From assembly GCA_029204225.1 (NCBI GenBank), contig CM055096.1, positions 77,820,292-77,884,291 of the forward strand: a stretch of 64,000 nucleotides of DNA, written 5' to 3'. Both the position numbers and the translations under genes were made by a program. Position 1 is the first letter of the stretch, and each line of letters opens with the position of its first letter. Shown in pieces: positions 45,950 through 58,515 of the stretch. The notes under the pieces are model-generated. The model had not been told where the DNA came from. It did no database searches and worked only from the letters and a program-made list of their open reading frames with translations. The stretch comes from Diphasiastrum complanatum (taxonomy: Eukaryota; Streptophyta; Lycopodiopsida; Lycopodiales; Lycopodiaceae).

Positions 45950-47213
45950 TAGTCCTGCATCCGAAGCTCTAAGTTTGAGACTTTGACATCCCAAATCTCA
46001 GTGTCCGACCCTAAGGCAAGAGGACCACGTAACGGTGATCACTGGCCATGGTGGGCACTCGGAGCTTCTGCACAAGTAGAGCATTCAAAAAATTGTGAGT
46101 ACTACCCGAATCAAATAGCACATTCACGTCTTTCCCTAAAATATTGCCTCTCACATGAAACAATTCATTAGGCTTGAGATTGCACTAAAGTTACAGGTAC
46201 AGTCACAATTATTTAACAAATTGACTTCCAATTTACCTGCCGGTAAATCCACAGTCATGAAACTTGACGACTTTGCTTTCCATTCGGGGCACTATTTGGC
46301 ATGGTGTCCGGGTTTATTGCAGAGGAAACATAGATTTTGTTTAAGCGCCGCCAACCGTGCTTTGTCTTGCACCACCAATTTTTTCTTATTCTTTTTTTTC
46401 TTTGACCGTTGGTACGCTTCTGCTTCCAGCTCGTCAAAAAACTGCTTCTTACGCTTATTAGATTTTTCTTGCTTGGGTTTCGGGGCCGCTTGGCTGTGCA
46501 TGCTTTTCCGTGATGCAACAACTATACTATCATAGGCTTTTGCCACATGAATAGCATCCTCTAGAGAGATGAGGATATTGGCATTCATTTTGATAGTCAG
46601 CTGGCAGTCTGGCAATAAATTGCCACTGTGCTAACTTACCGTAAAAAAGCGGCACCTTAGCCAAAGAATCCAAGAACTCTTGGACATAACCGTCCAGTTC
46701 TTGGCTACCCATTTTGCAGTTGATAAACCGAATATACAACTCAGAATCGTCTATCGTGACAAAAGCTTTCCGGAATTTCGTCAAGAATCCAGCCCAAGTC
46801 ACCGTTTTTGTGGAAAGTTCCCTCCACCAAGAAGAGACTTTACCTTCCAGAAACAATAGAACCGATGATATTCGTTTATCCTCTGGGACGTTGTGCAAGC
46901 TAAAATAGCTTGTCCAACGGTTTATCCAGTCTTCAACAACTTTCGGACATTTAAACTTTTTATCGCCGGAAAATATTTTCAGTTGGTAGCCCAAGTTGTT
47001 AGAGTTTATTGCTTGTAGTTGATTAAATAGATTTTGCATTTGTTTATCCCATTGTTTATTGTTCTGATGAAGTTCTAAAACTACCTTGCCTAAGGATTGC
47101 AACAATTTTTTCGAGTCTAGGGTGAGGCTGGTTGAATCTCTTCCGTAATCACTTCTGGGTGAGGCCGGTTGAATCTCGGTAGCACCCCCCTCCAAAATTT
47201 CATCAGTATCCAT
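45950..47213 (-). pseudogene. Gypsy H gag and protease
   Basis: Gag starts MDTDEILEGGATEIQPASPR at 47213 and holds the Ty3 gag core: QLKIFSGDKKFKCPKVVEDW, WINRWTSYFSLHNVPEDKRI, LEGKVSSWWRELSTKTVTWA and FLTKFRKAFVTIDDSEL. A frame change near 46560 leads to a basic, Lys-rich stretch and a zinc knuckle CFLCNKPGHHAK (46292). The retropepsin site NVLFDSGSTHNFLN lies near 46130-46080. Text ends at about 45950, which appears to be a rearrangement breakpoint rather than a natural end, because the reverse transcriptase of this family lies at 53098-54800. Confidence 0.87.
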
Positions 47214-47734
47214 TTGCTTGCCAACTGAAAATCAAAACTTCGTTCAATTAATGCATTCATTACGGGTATAATAGTTACTGAACCAAGCAATGTCTATAAA
47301 AAACCATACAGACATAGTGCTTTTATTTATCCATTATACCAATGAATTGCCAAATGGATCGTTTACCCAATAAAACTTGGAATTAACCGTCAATGCCACT
47401 TAAATCCTTAACAACTACTTAAGGTGTTATATATAACTGGAAAAATGATTAACAACTAAAAACTGGGATTACCCAAACAACAACAAAAACAAACTCCATA
47501 AACAACAATAAACTAGCCCCTCCTCACCTCCTCCACACCTACCCTTGCATGCCTAATTTCAAGTTTTAAAATAAAACTTGAGTTTAGGGGGCCACCTCAA
47601 TCCCCCCCCCCCCCCCCCTCCTCATCCTTACTCCTCTCCTCGGGCTCCTTCCACATAGCCTCATCGCGCGCTAGCAAAGCCCAGAACACCCGAGATAGCA
47701 GGCCCTCCCGGTTCACGATTTAGGCAGTAGACAC

Positions 47735-47855
<121 letters not shown>

Positions 47856-48392
47856 GATCTTTCTGCAAACAATTGTTAGGTTGCTAGAAAATGAAGCATA
47901 AGCCTGTACTTTCACAGAGAGCAGCCATGCAATCCTGTCAATCATCACCAACACTCAACAGCCAACGGATTAGAGTATTTTTACTTCTATTCCAGCCTAT
48001 GCCCACCGTTTTCAAACCAAATCGGCTTCCAAACAGACAATAGATAGCATTCGAAATATAGTAACCATTTTTGAGAAGAACAAGAAACTAGAGGAAAAAA
48101 ATCTAGCAACCTATAAATTAACTTGTTGCTTTCCCAAAGATGCCAACCACAGAGTAATCGGCAACAACAGAATTAACACAGAATTCCTTCCAAGAAACCA
48201 ATTTGAAAAGCACAAAAATGAATCGATTATGAACCTGGTAGTGCACTTACCAAACAATCGATTGCGATTCGAAAATATTTCTAACGGAAAAAAAATTCCA
48301 CAATTCCACCGTTTGTTGCTTACTCCGTCAGATTCTCGAGAAAACGTCGAGATTTCCACTCAGCACTTTCAATGGTAAATCCTGCTTAGACT

Positions 48393-48406
48393 GGCTCTGA
48401 TACCAA
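48393..48406 (-). promoter_or_regulatory. Primer binding site of gypsy H
   Basis: The minus strand reads TTGGTATCAGAGCC right after the LTR end, complementary to initiator tRNA-Met. It fixes the 5' LTR at 48408-48901 and shows that gag at 47213 belongs to this LTR. Confidence 0.85.
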
Positions 48407-48407
48407 T

Positions 48408-48901
48408 ATAAACTCCTCAACACAGGATTCTAGTCTAAGCATACCATACAAAGCAACCACACATGGGAACTGGTGGAGGTTAAACCAACCCAACCAAACC
48501 TAGATCGTATGGATCTAGCCCCCCAGCTATGGATCAATCAGAGTCATGGAAAGAGGAGTCACACTAGCAGCATGTAGCTACTCATCACAAATCAAGCATA
48601 CACTAGTGAGAGCCCAGCAGATATACTTATACCCTTCAAGGCCCATGCACCACTAGCAGTGCACTGTGACACCTCACTGGACACCTCTGCAGCCTATCTG
48701 GGCCACATTGTCAAGTTCCCTAATGACTCACTGATAGATCCATACCAACTCCACCACCATGTGTTTAGGCCTACAACCATTAACTATGACCATGTATACA
48801 TAAGGGCCCCAATTCCCTTATAGTCACAATTAACTTACGGGTTGTTGGTCTACCAGTCCCTAGCGTGGACACGCTACCCAAGACCAGTCATGGGCATGAC
48901 A
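48408..48901 (-). repeat. 5' LTR of gypsy H
   Basis: A 494-bp repeat starting TGTCATGCCCATGACTGG (read on the minus strand) and ending GAGTTTATA. It matches 56166-56660 (495 bp), but the two copies are in opposite orientation, which is not normal for LTRs of one element. The flank read in element orientation is CCTGT. Confidence 0.9.
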
Positions 48902-50520
48902 ACAGGTCCCTCGAAGACTTGTTCCGCTGGTGCCTGACTTTGATCAGGTCCCTGTTGAGCTTGCGGCATCATCATTACCACGTCGTCCAAGGTATAATTT
49001 TTGAAAGTTTCAGGCATCTCGTGAACTAGCGCTCGTCGAGATTCCTCTTTCAGCATATTGATCTTAGCTCGACTAGTCATCTTTTGGTTTTCTGTCACCT
49101 GTGTAGAAGATGACGCTGTATATGAGTCCATCTTGATTGACTTGAAGAAATCCAACACTTTCTTTTTGCTCTTTTTTGTCATTTTGGTGGATTTGTCCTT
49201 GTTGTCTTTCATTGGAACTACCGTGACATTCGTCTCGTGGTTGCGAAGATCAACATCTATTGTAGCTATCGCCTCTTCGGGTAGATCACTCCATCGGATC
49301 ACCTAGTTGTAGCGCTGCTTCAACTAATTATTCTTATTCATAGGTGCCTTGGGTGGATCGATCCTTGAGACTTTCGCCATAGCAGAATTTTGCGGTGGTT
49401 GAGCTGGTACTTTTTTGATTCCGTAGCGATTTGGGTCCATGTGGTGTAGGTCCTGCTCATTAGTCATCTCAATCTCCTTATTATAAGTTAGAGCATGTTG
49501 CCAAGGGACTAAATCATCGTCCACTGGGTTCTCAATAGGTCTCGTTGACAGCCATGCTACGTTTATCATATTCATCCCAAATGTGATTGGTGTGTCCATA
49601 GTGTAACACTTGGATGAAGATGTGTTGGGTCTAGGATCTGATTCATATTGACATGTCCGACAGTCAATTGTTGCTAATGCATCCATCCATCTCACGACAT
49701 CCGTCTCTGAATCATAGTGACCTCCCTTGGCTAGCCTTGGGTGATCAATCGTGTGATTTGTCATGGATGATCCGTCATCAACTTTGGGTGCAATAGGCTT
49801 CACTGCCCATGTGGTTGGATCAACCTTTACTGCCTGCTCTCTATTCTCGAAGGTGAGTTTTTACGTATTCCAGTTGTGTACTACTTGTGCAGTCCTCAAC
49901 CATGGTCTTCCCAATAACACACGGTATGCAGTTGGAGATTCAGATATATCCATGACTACAAAAGTGATCACAAACTGCATGCCTGCTATTTTTACAGGGA
50001 TATCGGCAACTACACCTTTTGGTTTCACACAGGATTGATCCACCAGCTTGATGGCGAATCTTGCTGGCTTCAACCCTTGCAAACCCCATTTTTCATATAA
50101 AGTAGTGGAGATCAAATTAACACTCGATTCTCCATCTACTACTGTTGCCTTGTCCTTGTATCTCTTGTGTTTGATTGGAAAAGTGATGTTGTGTTTCTCA
50201 CTTTCCCATGCTGCTCCGATGTGGAGGACGTTACTTGTTTCTTAATAGCTCGTAGAATATATGGGCTCAGGCGGTACTGGCTCCTCATCCACTTTGGCCC
50301 ATTCAGCTAGAAGGCTTTTCGCTTGTGGTGCAATCCGCAGTAGTTTTCTGAGTGGTAAACTAACACGGATTGCCAGTAAAAGTGTGAGCCTTTCAGTGCG
50401 TGGTTCCTCAGACTCCACCATGTGAAAAGGTGGTTCATGTTGGTGCAACCGATCATTCTGATCAGTGCGCAGTGGTGAGTCCACTTGCGGGCCCCGTTCA
50501 CCGCCAACTGGAGGTTCCAT
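48902..50520 (-). pseudogene. Gypsy I protease region
   Basis: Minus-strand text begins MEPPVGGERGPQVDSPLRTD at 50520 and includes SLPLRKLLRIAPQAKSLLAE, the retropepsin site VVDGESSVNLISTTLYEKWG (near 50150-50090), ADIPVKIAGMQFVITFVVMD and AYRVLLGRPWLRTAQVVHNW, then a long Pro/Asp-rich linker (49803-48902) with several stops. This order is known from plant gypsy pol before reverse transcriptase. Gag is absent. Text is cut at 48902 by the 5' LTR of gypsy H. It may be the missing front part of the pol at 56661-58515. Confidence 0.75.
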
Positions 50521-50640
50521 GGGATTATTCCTTTCCTACTCTTTTTCCTCTGCTTGTGCTTTCTATACCCAGTGTCCTATTTTCTGGTACTATCTTCTTT
50601 CTTCCCTCACATTTGTATATGGCACTAAAGTTGAGGGTTG

Positions 50641-50888
50641 GTACATTGAAGTTCACAAGATTCATGTGAGTCCCGATTTGGACCCAACTCTAAAAAGTAA
50701 TCTCTAAGTTTAAAAATGACTTTGGACCTCTTGTGTTATTTTAATTCAAAGGCCCAAGTCTATTTTATTTTATTTACACTTAAGCTTGCGTGCTCATTGG
50801 GCCATGGGCTTATACGCGTAGGATGTCATGCTCTCGCAACACATTTTATTGGTCGATTTTATATATTTACAATTCATTGGAAATAACA
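50641..50888 (-). repeat. Truncated LTR, inverted partner of 62751-63003
   Basis: On the minus strand it starts TGTTATTTCCAATGAATTG at 50888 and matches the first 250 bp of the plus-strand LTR at 62751. Homology stops at GTACATTGAAGTTCAC (50641). It lies between gypsy I protease text and DUF7869-like coding text. Confidence 0.8.
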
Positions 50889-51830
50889 AATCAGTTCACA
50901 CAATGCCAGATATGCTAGCACAAATTGGTGAAAAGATAGGTGGTGGTCGTATCAAAAGCACTAAAGTAGAAATACTGGAACAAATGGTAGACTGAAAACA
51001 ATTTATATTCCTTGTATTGCTCAAGGAAATGACGGCTTAGAAGGACACACCAATCCTCACTATTTTTGTTTTCAAATGATGAATGGTGAGCCAACCATGC
51101 AATGGAAATACTATTCTAATGATGGAGACAACGCATGGAGTGAACCTTTCAAACTGTCACAACGTGTACCTTCAAAAGACGAAGCCATCTTTCTAGCATC
51201 CACGAAGGATCTGGATCCAGATGAAATGAAAGGAATAATGTCCTTTACTGATTATTTGCGGTTCATGAGCCAGAAGTTTTCAGAATACAAGGATCGCAAT
51301 GGTGTATGTGTGGTGGAAACCACAAAACTTGTCGAATATCTTTCCAAAGAAAAAATGTTATAAGGATCAATGTATAGCCATGAGGCTTTTTGGCCACAAT
51401 CCTTGCCAACCACTTTTGATTCATCAATATCAACTTCGATCAATGAGGTCGAAATGGATGTAGAGTTATTACCCTAGAGGTTTTGTGGGCAAAAAGCTGA
51501 TGCACCTCTGGTTGAATTCATCTCATGTAGAGAAGTTGTGTTGGACAAGTTCATTGCAATGCGGCCTCCAGATGAAGATGTTGTGGAGGGTTTCATACCT
51601 ATTTGGGTCAAAGTGAAGAAAAACTCAGAAGGCTTGGCCACAGAGTTTAAGGCATTATGGTATGAACCAAAATCTAATCAACGGCGTAGAAACCAGAGAC
51701 AAGTTCACAACTCGGAGCTGTACAAAAATTGCTTAGAGAAAGAATGGATTCCAAACAACGATGAACCACAATATATGGATGTAGATTGTTGTTCATGCAT
51801 GGACATCAAAGGCAAACAAAACAATTAAAG
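50889..51830 (+). pseudogene. DUF7869-like protein, C-terminal part
   Basis: The frame starts KSVHTMPDMLAQIGEKIGGG, then STKVEILEQMVD followed by a stop (TGA where TGG is expected) and a frame change to NDGLEGHTNPHYFCFQMMNG, then DPDEMKGIMSFTDYLRFMSQ, another break, and EAFWPQSLPTTFDSS, LDKFIAMRPPDEDVVEGF and FKALWYEPKSNQRRRNQRQ, ending at 51830. I take it as the C-terminal half of the same family as 63562-63999, because text of this kind follows the HTHEDID motif in family members; this rests on memory and was not checked. Function is unknown; the family has transposase-like features. Confidence 0.55.
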
Positions 51831-52734
51831 CACATGGCTATACTGTGGAAAAATCAATATCTATTCCGGAAATATCAGTGGCACACATCAAAGAATACCT
51901 GTCCAAATTATCCGATGAATGTGCAGTTGATATTGATGAGTAGAATTCATGATCATTGTAGTTGTAGAGTCTTGGTTACAATCTTTGTTGCCATAATTAT
52001 TGGACTTGTAATGTATTTAATTTAGTGAGAGTTGGCAGATTCCAAATCTGCAACAAGGCCAAATTTGGCCCCAAAAGACGTGTAATTCCTTCTGTAAATT
52101 CAGTTGTAAATCCAGCTTGGCAATTTTGTAGAAAGCCGACTTTTTGTATGCTAGGGTGTGGGCATGTCACTCTATTATAAGTAAGTCATATTCCATGGCA
52201 TGTGTATTGTAAGACCATGAGGAATCATGATGTAGAAAGTTTAACGGCTTTTAGAAATTCTAAAGGTTGAAAATAGTTTCTAATTCTCAACCTTTAGAAT
52301 ATTGAAATAGTAAATCACTAGTCTAAAATGTTAAACTTCTACAAATTTGTCTAAAACTGCACCAAAGTTGTGCATCTTTTGTAATAGTCTCTTGACTAAT
52401 GTAGGGCTTGGCCCAAGACCATTAATTATAAATGAACCACTTTTAGTGGCAAATGACACATTGTGATTAAATTTCTATGATTTGCATTTTCTTACAAAGC
52501 ACCATAGGAGGATGTGAGACATTTCAATATTTACAATTTGCAAATTCAAGACCAACATGTTCACACTAAGGCAAGAATACTATACGACAAGAGGTTGCAC
52601 GTGTTACGTACTTAATCACACAAATTGATATCAATCAAGAACATTAGCTATAGCCGTACAAGAAACATGGACAAGAGATCTCCCATGAAGAGCCCAAGCA
52701 AACTTGTTAGAAGAGAAGCAATATACTGGACTCC
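51831..52734. other. No recognisable gene
   Basis: AT-rich sequence with no domain text. It could be the 3' flank of the DUF7869-like gene. Confidence 0.5.
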
Positions 52735-53060
52735 AGTTTGACGAGATCTTGAGATTCTCTGATTTTTAACTTTTGCAAACTGGTAATCTGCTACATCCAT
52801 GTTAGATCTGACTGGTGGTAACTCTTTGAAAGTTCTGATAGATAATTGATAGCAGATCCATCAGTTAATCTGATGATCTACTTTCCACTTGATCTTATCT
52901 GGATCTAGATCTCTCTTAGATCTTGTTGGATCTTCACTGATCTCGCCAGATCTGGCTGAATCCTGATGGATCTAGCTTGATCTGGCTTGATCTTCTTGCC
53001 ATAGAATGATTTTTAAAATCTATCTCTAAAGAGTCTGATTTGCCGAAAAACCTCGGATAG
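52735..53060 (-). repeat. Inverted copy of gypsy J 3' region
   Basis: From TTTGACGAGATCTTGAGATT to about 53000, this is the reverse complement of 58570-58922. Both copies are full of GATCT/GATCC words. In the plus copy the region lies just after the integrase stop of gypsy J, so here it marks a second, oppositely oriented piece of the same element family. Confidence 0.7.
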
Positions 53061-53097
53061 AGAAGTCATCAATACCCTTTATATCCTTCCCCCCAGA

Positions 53098-54522
53098 CTA
53101 ATCACCATGATTAGCAGTCTCGCTTGATGAAACTGCTAGAACCCTATTCCATATTGGTCCAAAATGTGGGTCTTTTTCATAAAGACCTCTCAAGGAGAGA
53201 TAAAAGTCCATACTGATCTCAGTGAAGGAAAGTTCGTTCAATTCACCAATTCGACTAAGTGCATCAGCCACCTGATTAGATGAGCCTTTGATATACCGCA
53301 CTTCAAAGTCAAATTCTTGCATGAGTTCTGCCCATCTGGCCTTACGACCTCACAAATCATTCTGATTACAAAAATACTTTAAAGGTTGATGATCTGTATT
53401 ACCCACGAATTTATTATTGTATAGGTAATGCCTCCATGATTTCAAAGCATGGATCACAACAAAAATCTTCTTTTCCAGAGTGGTGTACCTGACCTATGCA
53501 TCGGTTAGTTTCTTACTCTCAAAGGCCGTTACGGGCTTACGTTCCTGTAAGAGAACAGCTCCAATAGCAGTATCACTCGCGTCAGTGTTAATGATGAACG
53601 ACAAATCTGGATCCGCTATCCTCAAAACTAGAGTTGAGGTAATTAGAAACTTGAGTTTGCAAAAGCTCTCATCTAATTTCTCATTCCATCTAATAGGAGG
53701 ACTTGGTCTACCTTTGCAACTTTTCACTCCTTTCAACATATTGTTGAGAGTGCAGCAATCTTCGAGTACTCCTCTGCAAATCTATGGAAAAACTTAGTGA
53801 AACCTAAGAGTGACTTAAGTTCATGCACCGTCTTAGGAATTGGCCATTCCATTACCGTCTTCACCTTTTCCTCGTCACCCTTGATCCCAAAGGAGGTGAT
53901 CTTATGACCTAGGTAAAGAAGTTCCTTCTTGAAGAATTTGCACTTTGATTCTTTTGCATAAAGATTCTCTTGTCTTAAGATACGTAAGAGTACGGAGATG
54001 CTTAGCATGCTCTTTGAGTGTTCTACTATAGATTAAAATATCATCCAAAAACACTACTACGAACTTTCCCAAATATGGACGAAACAAATCGATCATCATT
54101 TGTTGGAAAGTAGCCGGAGCATTTGTCAAACCAAAGGGCAATACAAGAAACTCGTAGTGGCCAAACCTGGTCCTAAAACTGGTTTTAGATACATCTTCCG
54201 GATGTATCCTAATCTGATGGTATCCCGTACGTAGATCAATTTTCGTGAAGTATTTAGCTCCATTCAATCGATCTATGAGGTCGTCCATCTTGGGCAACGG
54301 ATATTTATTTTTAACTGTTAATTTGTTCAAACCCTTGTAATATACACATAGCCAAAAACTCCCATCTTTCTTACTCTTAAGAAGGACATGTGCTCCCCAT
54401 GGAGATTTAGTAGGTCTTATGTGTCCCATCTTGAGATACTCCTCGATCTGCCTAGCCACTCCCTCCTCTTCCTTCTGACTAACCCGATACGGTTGTATGA
54501 AGATAGGACGACTATCGAGCAA
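53098..54522 (-). pseudogene. Gypsy H reverse transcriptase and RNase H
   Basis: From 54522 leftwards: [100 protein letters not shown] and [20 protein letters not shown] (catalytic Asp pair in LDD). After a frame change near 53990 come [15 protein letters not shown] and RNase H pieces DADPDLSFIINTDASDTAIG and GSSNQVADALSRI (53322-53098). It would copy element RNA. It points away from the matching integrase at 54800, which is abnormal. The upstream side (54522-54800) holds decayed linker text. Confidence 0.88.
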
Positions 54523-54799
54523 AAGATCTATCTTATGATCTACCGACCGAGCGGGTGGTAGTCCATAAGGTAGCTGCTTTGGAAAAACTTCATTAAACTC
54601 TTGCTTTAAATCTTGCTAAATTTGTTGTTCCTGATGCGAATTTTCGGTGTTAAAGCATAAAAACACATTCACGTCCCCAACATCACAATGCATATGGGAT
54701 TTCAAAAGCAAGTGAAAGAGTTCATACTCATAATCATGAAGTTTCTCAATTAATTCAGTCGAGGAAATTATCGGCGATGGAAGTACATCGGTCTCTCCA

Positions 54800-55945
54800 A
54801 AAATAGAGACAATCTGAAGGTTTAGGAAAGAGAAGGTTTGTGTGCCTGATGTAGATGTTGTTAAGAATAAAATTCTTTATGAATGTCATGACTCACCATG
54901 CGCAGGACATCCCGGCATACATCATACATTGAATTTGGTACGAAGGGATTTTTATTGGTCAAAACTTGAGCCCTTTGTAGAATCTTATGTGGTCAAGTGT
55001 GACCGATGCCAGTTGAATAAAGCTGAATGCCATAAGGCGGGTGGTTTGTTGCATCCACTGGATATCCATGATAAGAGATGGGATAGTATTTCCATGGATT
55101 TCGTGGTTGGGTTACCGCGGACGAATAAACAGCATGATGCAATTTGGGTTGTGATCGACCGTCTTACCAAATTGACTACATTTATTCCGGTAAAGACCAC
55201 CACGAAGGCTTTTGATTTAGTTCAGATATTTGTAAAGTGTCTGTTTAGGCTTTACGGATTACCAAGCGATATTGTGAGCGATCGTGATCCGAAGTTCACC
55301 AGTCACTTTTGGTCGGCCGTATTCGCTAAACTAGAGACGACACTGAGCTTGGGTTCTTCTGATCATCCTGAGACGGATGGACAGACAGAAAGAACAAATT
55401 AGATGATGGAACAAATGCTTCGGACATATGTTTCAAGATGACAATCTGATTGGGAAAAGTACCTTCCATTGATCGAGTTTGCCTATAATAGTAATAAGCA
55501 TTCGGCTACCGGTTATAGCCCGTTTATGCTTATGTACGGTTTTGAGCCTAGGTCACCCATTGCGGTTGAGACTCGGACGATCAAGTTTCAAAAAGTAGCT
55601 GATTTTCTACACAATATGCAAGAAATGCTATGGATTGCACGTGAAAATGTCCAGAGTGCCCAGGATAGGGACAGACATTATGCAAATCTGAAAAGATCAC
55701 CGAGAGACTTCCAAGTGGGAGATTGGGTATATTTGAGAATCCCAAAGGATTCAAGTGTAATGCGTACCGGCAAGCATTATAAGTTGTCCCATAGATATAG
55801 AGGACCGCTTAAGATCTTGAAAAAGATCGGATCCTTAGCTTACCAATTGGAACTCCCGGATGGATCGCAAGTGCATCCCGTATTTCACATTAGTCGTCTC
55901 AAAAAGAGTCTACGTGAAGGAGAGCATCTTGAATCTGGAGATTAG
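54800..55945 (+). pseudogene. Gypsy H integrase
   Basis: Plus-strand text: LCVPDVDVVKNKILYECHDS (54842), the zinc domain (HDSPCAGHPGIHHTLNLV, then CDRCQLNKAE), core WDSISMDFVVGLPRTNKQHD, WVVIDRLTKLTTFIPVKTTT (first Asp), GLPSDIVSDRDPKFTSHFWS (second Asp) and DHPETDGQTERTN (Glu) with a stop right after, a second stop near 55439, then LPLIEFAYNSNKHSATGYSP and the C-terminal part DWVYLRIPKDSSVM, YRGPLKILKKIGSLAYQLEL and VHPVFHISRLKKSLREGEH. Length and order fit a Ty3 integrase. Two stops and the inverted polymerase make it inactive. Confidence 0.88.
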
Positions 55946-56149
55946 TTGGACCTGTTGGATGAATCATCGGGTGTATCTCATCTTGAACCCGAAAAGATCT
56001 TGGATACAAGAACTAAATGATTGAGAAATTGTATAGTTATCGAGCATCTGGTTCGATGGAGGGGATGTACGGATGATGACGATTCCTAGGAACAAGAAGG
56101 AAGCTTAAGGAAGAACTTTTCCAGTTTTAAGTTCTGAGGACAGAACTTG

Positions 56150-56660
56150 AATAAGGGAGGAAGAATGTCATGCCCATGACTGGTCTCGGTTAGCGTGTCC
56201 ACGCTAGGGACTGGTAGACCAACAACCCGTAAGTCAATTGTGACTATAAGGGAATTCGGGCCCTTATGTGTACATGTTCATAATTAATGATTGTAGGCCT
56301 AAACACATGGTGGTGGAGTTGGTATGGGTCTATCAGTGAGTCATTAGGGAACTGGGCGACGTGGCCCAGATAGGCTGTAGAGGTGTCTAGTGAGGTGTCA
56401 CAGTGCACTACTAGTGGTGCATGGGCCTTGGAAGGTATAAGTATACTTGTCGGGCTCTCACTAGTGTATGATTGATTTGTGATGAGTAGCTACATATTGC
56501 TGGTGTGTCTCCTCTTTCCATGACTCTGATTGATCCATAGCTTGGGGGCTAGATCCGTACGATCTAGGTTTGGTTGGGTTGGTTTAACCTCCACCGGTTC
56601 CCATGTGTGGTTGCTTTGTATGGTATGCTTAGACTAGAATCTTGTGTTGAGGACTTTATA
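56150..56660 (+). repeat. Gypsy H polypurine tract and 3' LTR
   Basis: AATAAGGGAGGAAGAA (56150-56165) is the polypurine tract and TGTCATGCCC at 56166 starts the LTR, which ends GACTTTATA at 56660. The LTR has 495 bp and is the inverted partner of 48408-48901. The following bases are CCTGC; the base set before the other LTR, in element orientation, is CCTGT. Confidence 0.9.
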
Positions 56661-57316
56661 CCTGCGCGAACACAGCCAATGAACCTTGCCGATCCAGGTG
56701 GTGGTAGATCAGGATCATTGTCGATCTACCACCACCGGGGACGATCCGCGAAGTCTACATCTTCATGGGTCATGCTAACTATTATAGGATCTTCATTATG
56801 GATTTTGCGGAGTTCGCCCGACCAATTTACAAGCTCACAACAGATTCACATTGAAATGAGAAAGCCCTAAAGACTTTTCAAAAGCTTAAGGATGCATTGA
56901 TTTCAGCACCAATCTTATGCCCACCCAATTGGTCCATTGAGTTTCATGTGCATACGGACGCATCGAAGTATGCAGTTGGAGCAGTCTTAATCCAACCAGG
57001 TGAACAAAAAAAAGATTTTCCAATCCAATTTGCAAGCCGACAGCTCAGTGATATAGAAATGAATTATTCAACCACAGAGCGGAAAGCACTGGCAATGATC
57101 TACGCGATTAAGAAATTTTGGCACTATTTGATGGCCACACATTTCGCTTTTTATACGGACCATCAACCCTTGCTCTATCTCGTTAACAAAACTTGCAACA
57201 CCGAGAGAATCACCAGATGGCTACTTCTGTTGTTGGAGTTTGATTTTTGGATAGTAGTTCACAAGGGAAAACAACACTACATGGCAGATCATGTGTCACG
57301 AATCAAGGGGAAGTAG
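56661..57316 (+). pseudogene. Gypsy J reverse transcriptase thumb and RNase H
   Basis: Text starts with the thumb region (VDLPPPGTIREVYIFMGHAN, then NYYRIFIMDFAEFARPIYKL), has one stop near 56850, and continues in a 139-codon frame: ISAPILCPPNWSIEFHVHTD (first Asp), ASKYAVGAVLIQPGEQ, NYSTTERKALAMIYAIKKFW (Glu), AFYTDHQPLLYLVNKTCNTE (third Asp) and KGKQHYMADHVSRIKGK. It is the same family as the minus-strand element E (31185-32890). Fingers and palm are missing, cut at 56661 where the gypsy H LTR ends. Confidence 0.85.
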
Positions 57317-58515
57317 GTTGCAACCCAACCCGACAATGAGCTGGTCGATGCTGCCTTATTTTACATGGACACAATACCAGAATGGGCTGCCGCCATTGTT
57401 GAATATCTAACGCGGGGTCAACCAGACAAGTCACTACCAAAGGCGGAACAGCGGAAATTGACATTGAAGGCTAGACCTTATCAGCTGATTGTCGGCCAGT
57501 TGTATCGAAGAGGTCCAGACGAGATTCTTCGGTAGTGTATTCTCCCTCATGAGGCCACCTAGACCATTTCGCTTTCACATGAAGGCATGGGTGGAGCCAT
57601 TTTGCATCCGACATTACAGTTCGCAAGATCCTGCAATCAGGATGTTGGTGGCCAACGATTCATAAGGATACGGAGGAATACTTGAGAAAGTGCGATGTGT
57701 GCCAAAGGGCGAGGAGACCAACGAGATTGAATTATGACCTACTGCACCCGGTCTTAGCCCAAGCACCATTCAAAAAGTGGGGATTGGATTACATCGGTCC
57801 AATTCACCTTCCAGCAAGGAGTTCCCAAGCACGATACATAATCGTAGCCACAGACTATCTCACCAAGTAGGTCGAAGCCAAGGCAGTAAGAGTAGCTGAT
57901 GCTAGGACCACTACCAAGTTCCTTTATGAAAATATCATTGTGCGCTTCGAATGCCTGGTGGAGCTAGTCAGCGATCGCGGAAGTCATTTCATAAATGAGA
58001 CCATCAAGGTTATGTTGGAGGAATTCTTTGTGAACATAAGTTGCATGCTGCTATGTGGGCATTCAGGACAGCATATAAGAGAAGCACTGATCAAACACCT
58101 TTCCAATTGGTATATGGTCAAGATGTTGTAATGCCTGAATGAAGTTTTTAGTTCCTTCATTAAGGATTGCTACAACGCAATGCCTGAATGAATCTAAATC
58201 TCTACAACTACTCTTACTCTGCATAAACTCTGTGAAACACGCTTACTAGTTGTTCGTGCACTGGCAGTTGAAAAGGAAAGACGCAAAGCATGGCACGATC
58301 GCAGGTTACAAAAGAAGGATCTTTGCTCCAGAGATCTGGTCCTAATGTATAAAACCAAGACGATCAAAGAAAAATTAGAATTCACAAACGAAGGTCCTTA
58401 TCGGATCAAGGAAATTCTTAATCATGGAGTCGTGAATTTAGAGAAGCTAGATGGGACACCATTCGATACACCCATCAATGGTAGATGGTTGCACAAGTAC
58501 TGGCCACCACAGTGA
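57317..58515 (+). pseudogene. Gypsy J integrase
   Basis: After a decayed zinc region, MRKCDVCQRARRPTRLNYDL (57682) begins the core: FKKWGLDYIGPIHLPARSSQ (first Asp), YIIVATDYLTK with a stop, VEAKAVRVADARTTTKFLYE, and CLVELVSDRGSHFINETIKV (second Asp). The Glu region near 58060 is scrambled by a local rearrangement (two near-copies of AATGCCTGAATGAA at 58130 and 58180). The C-terminal part DLVLMYKTKTIKEKLEFTNE and DGTPFDTPINGRWLHKYWPP runs to a stop at about 58513. Confidence 0.83.
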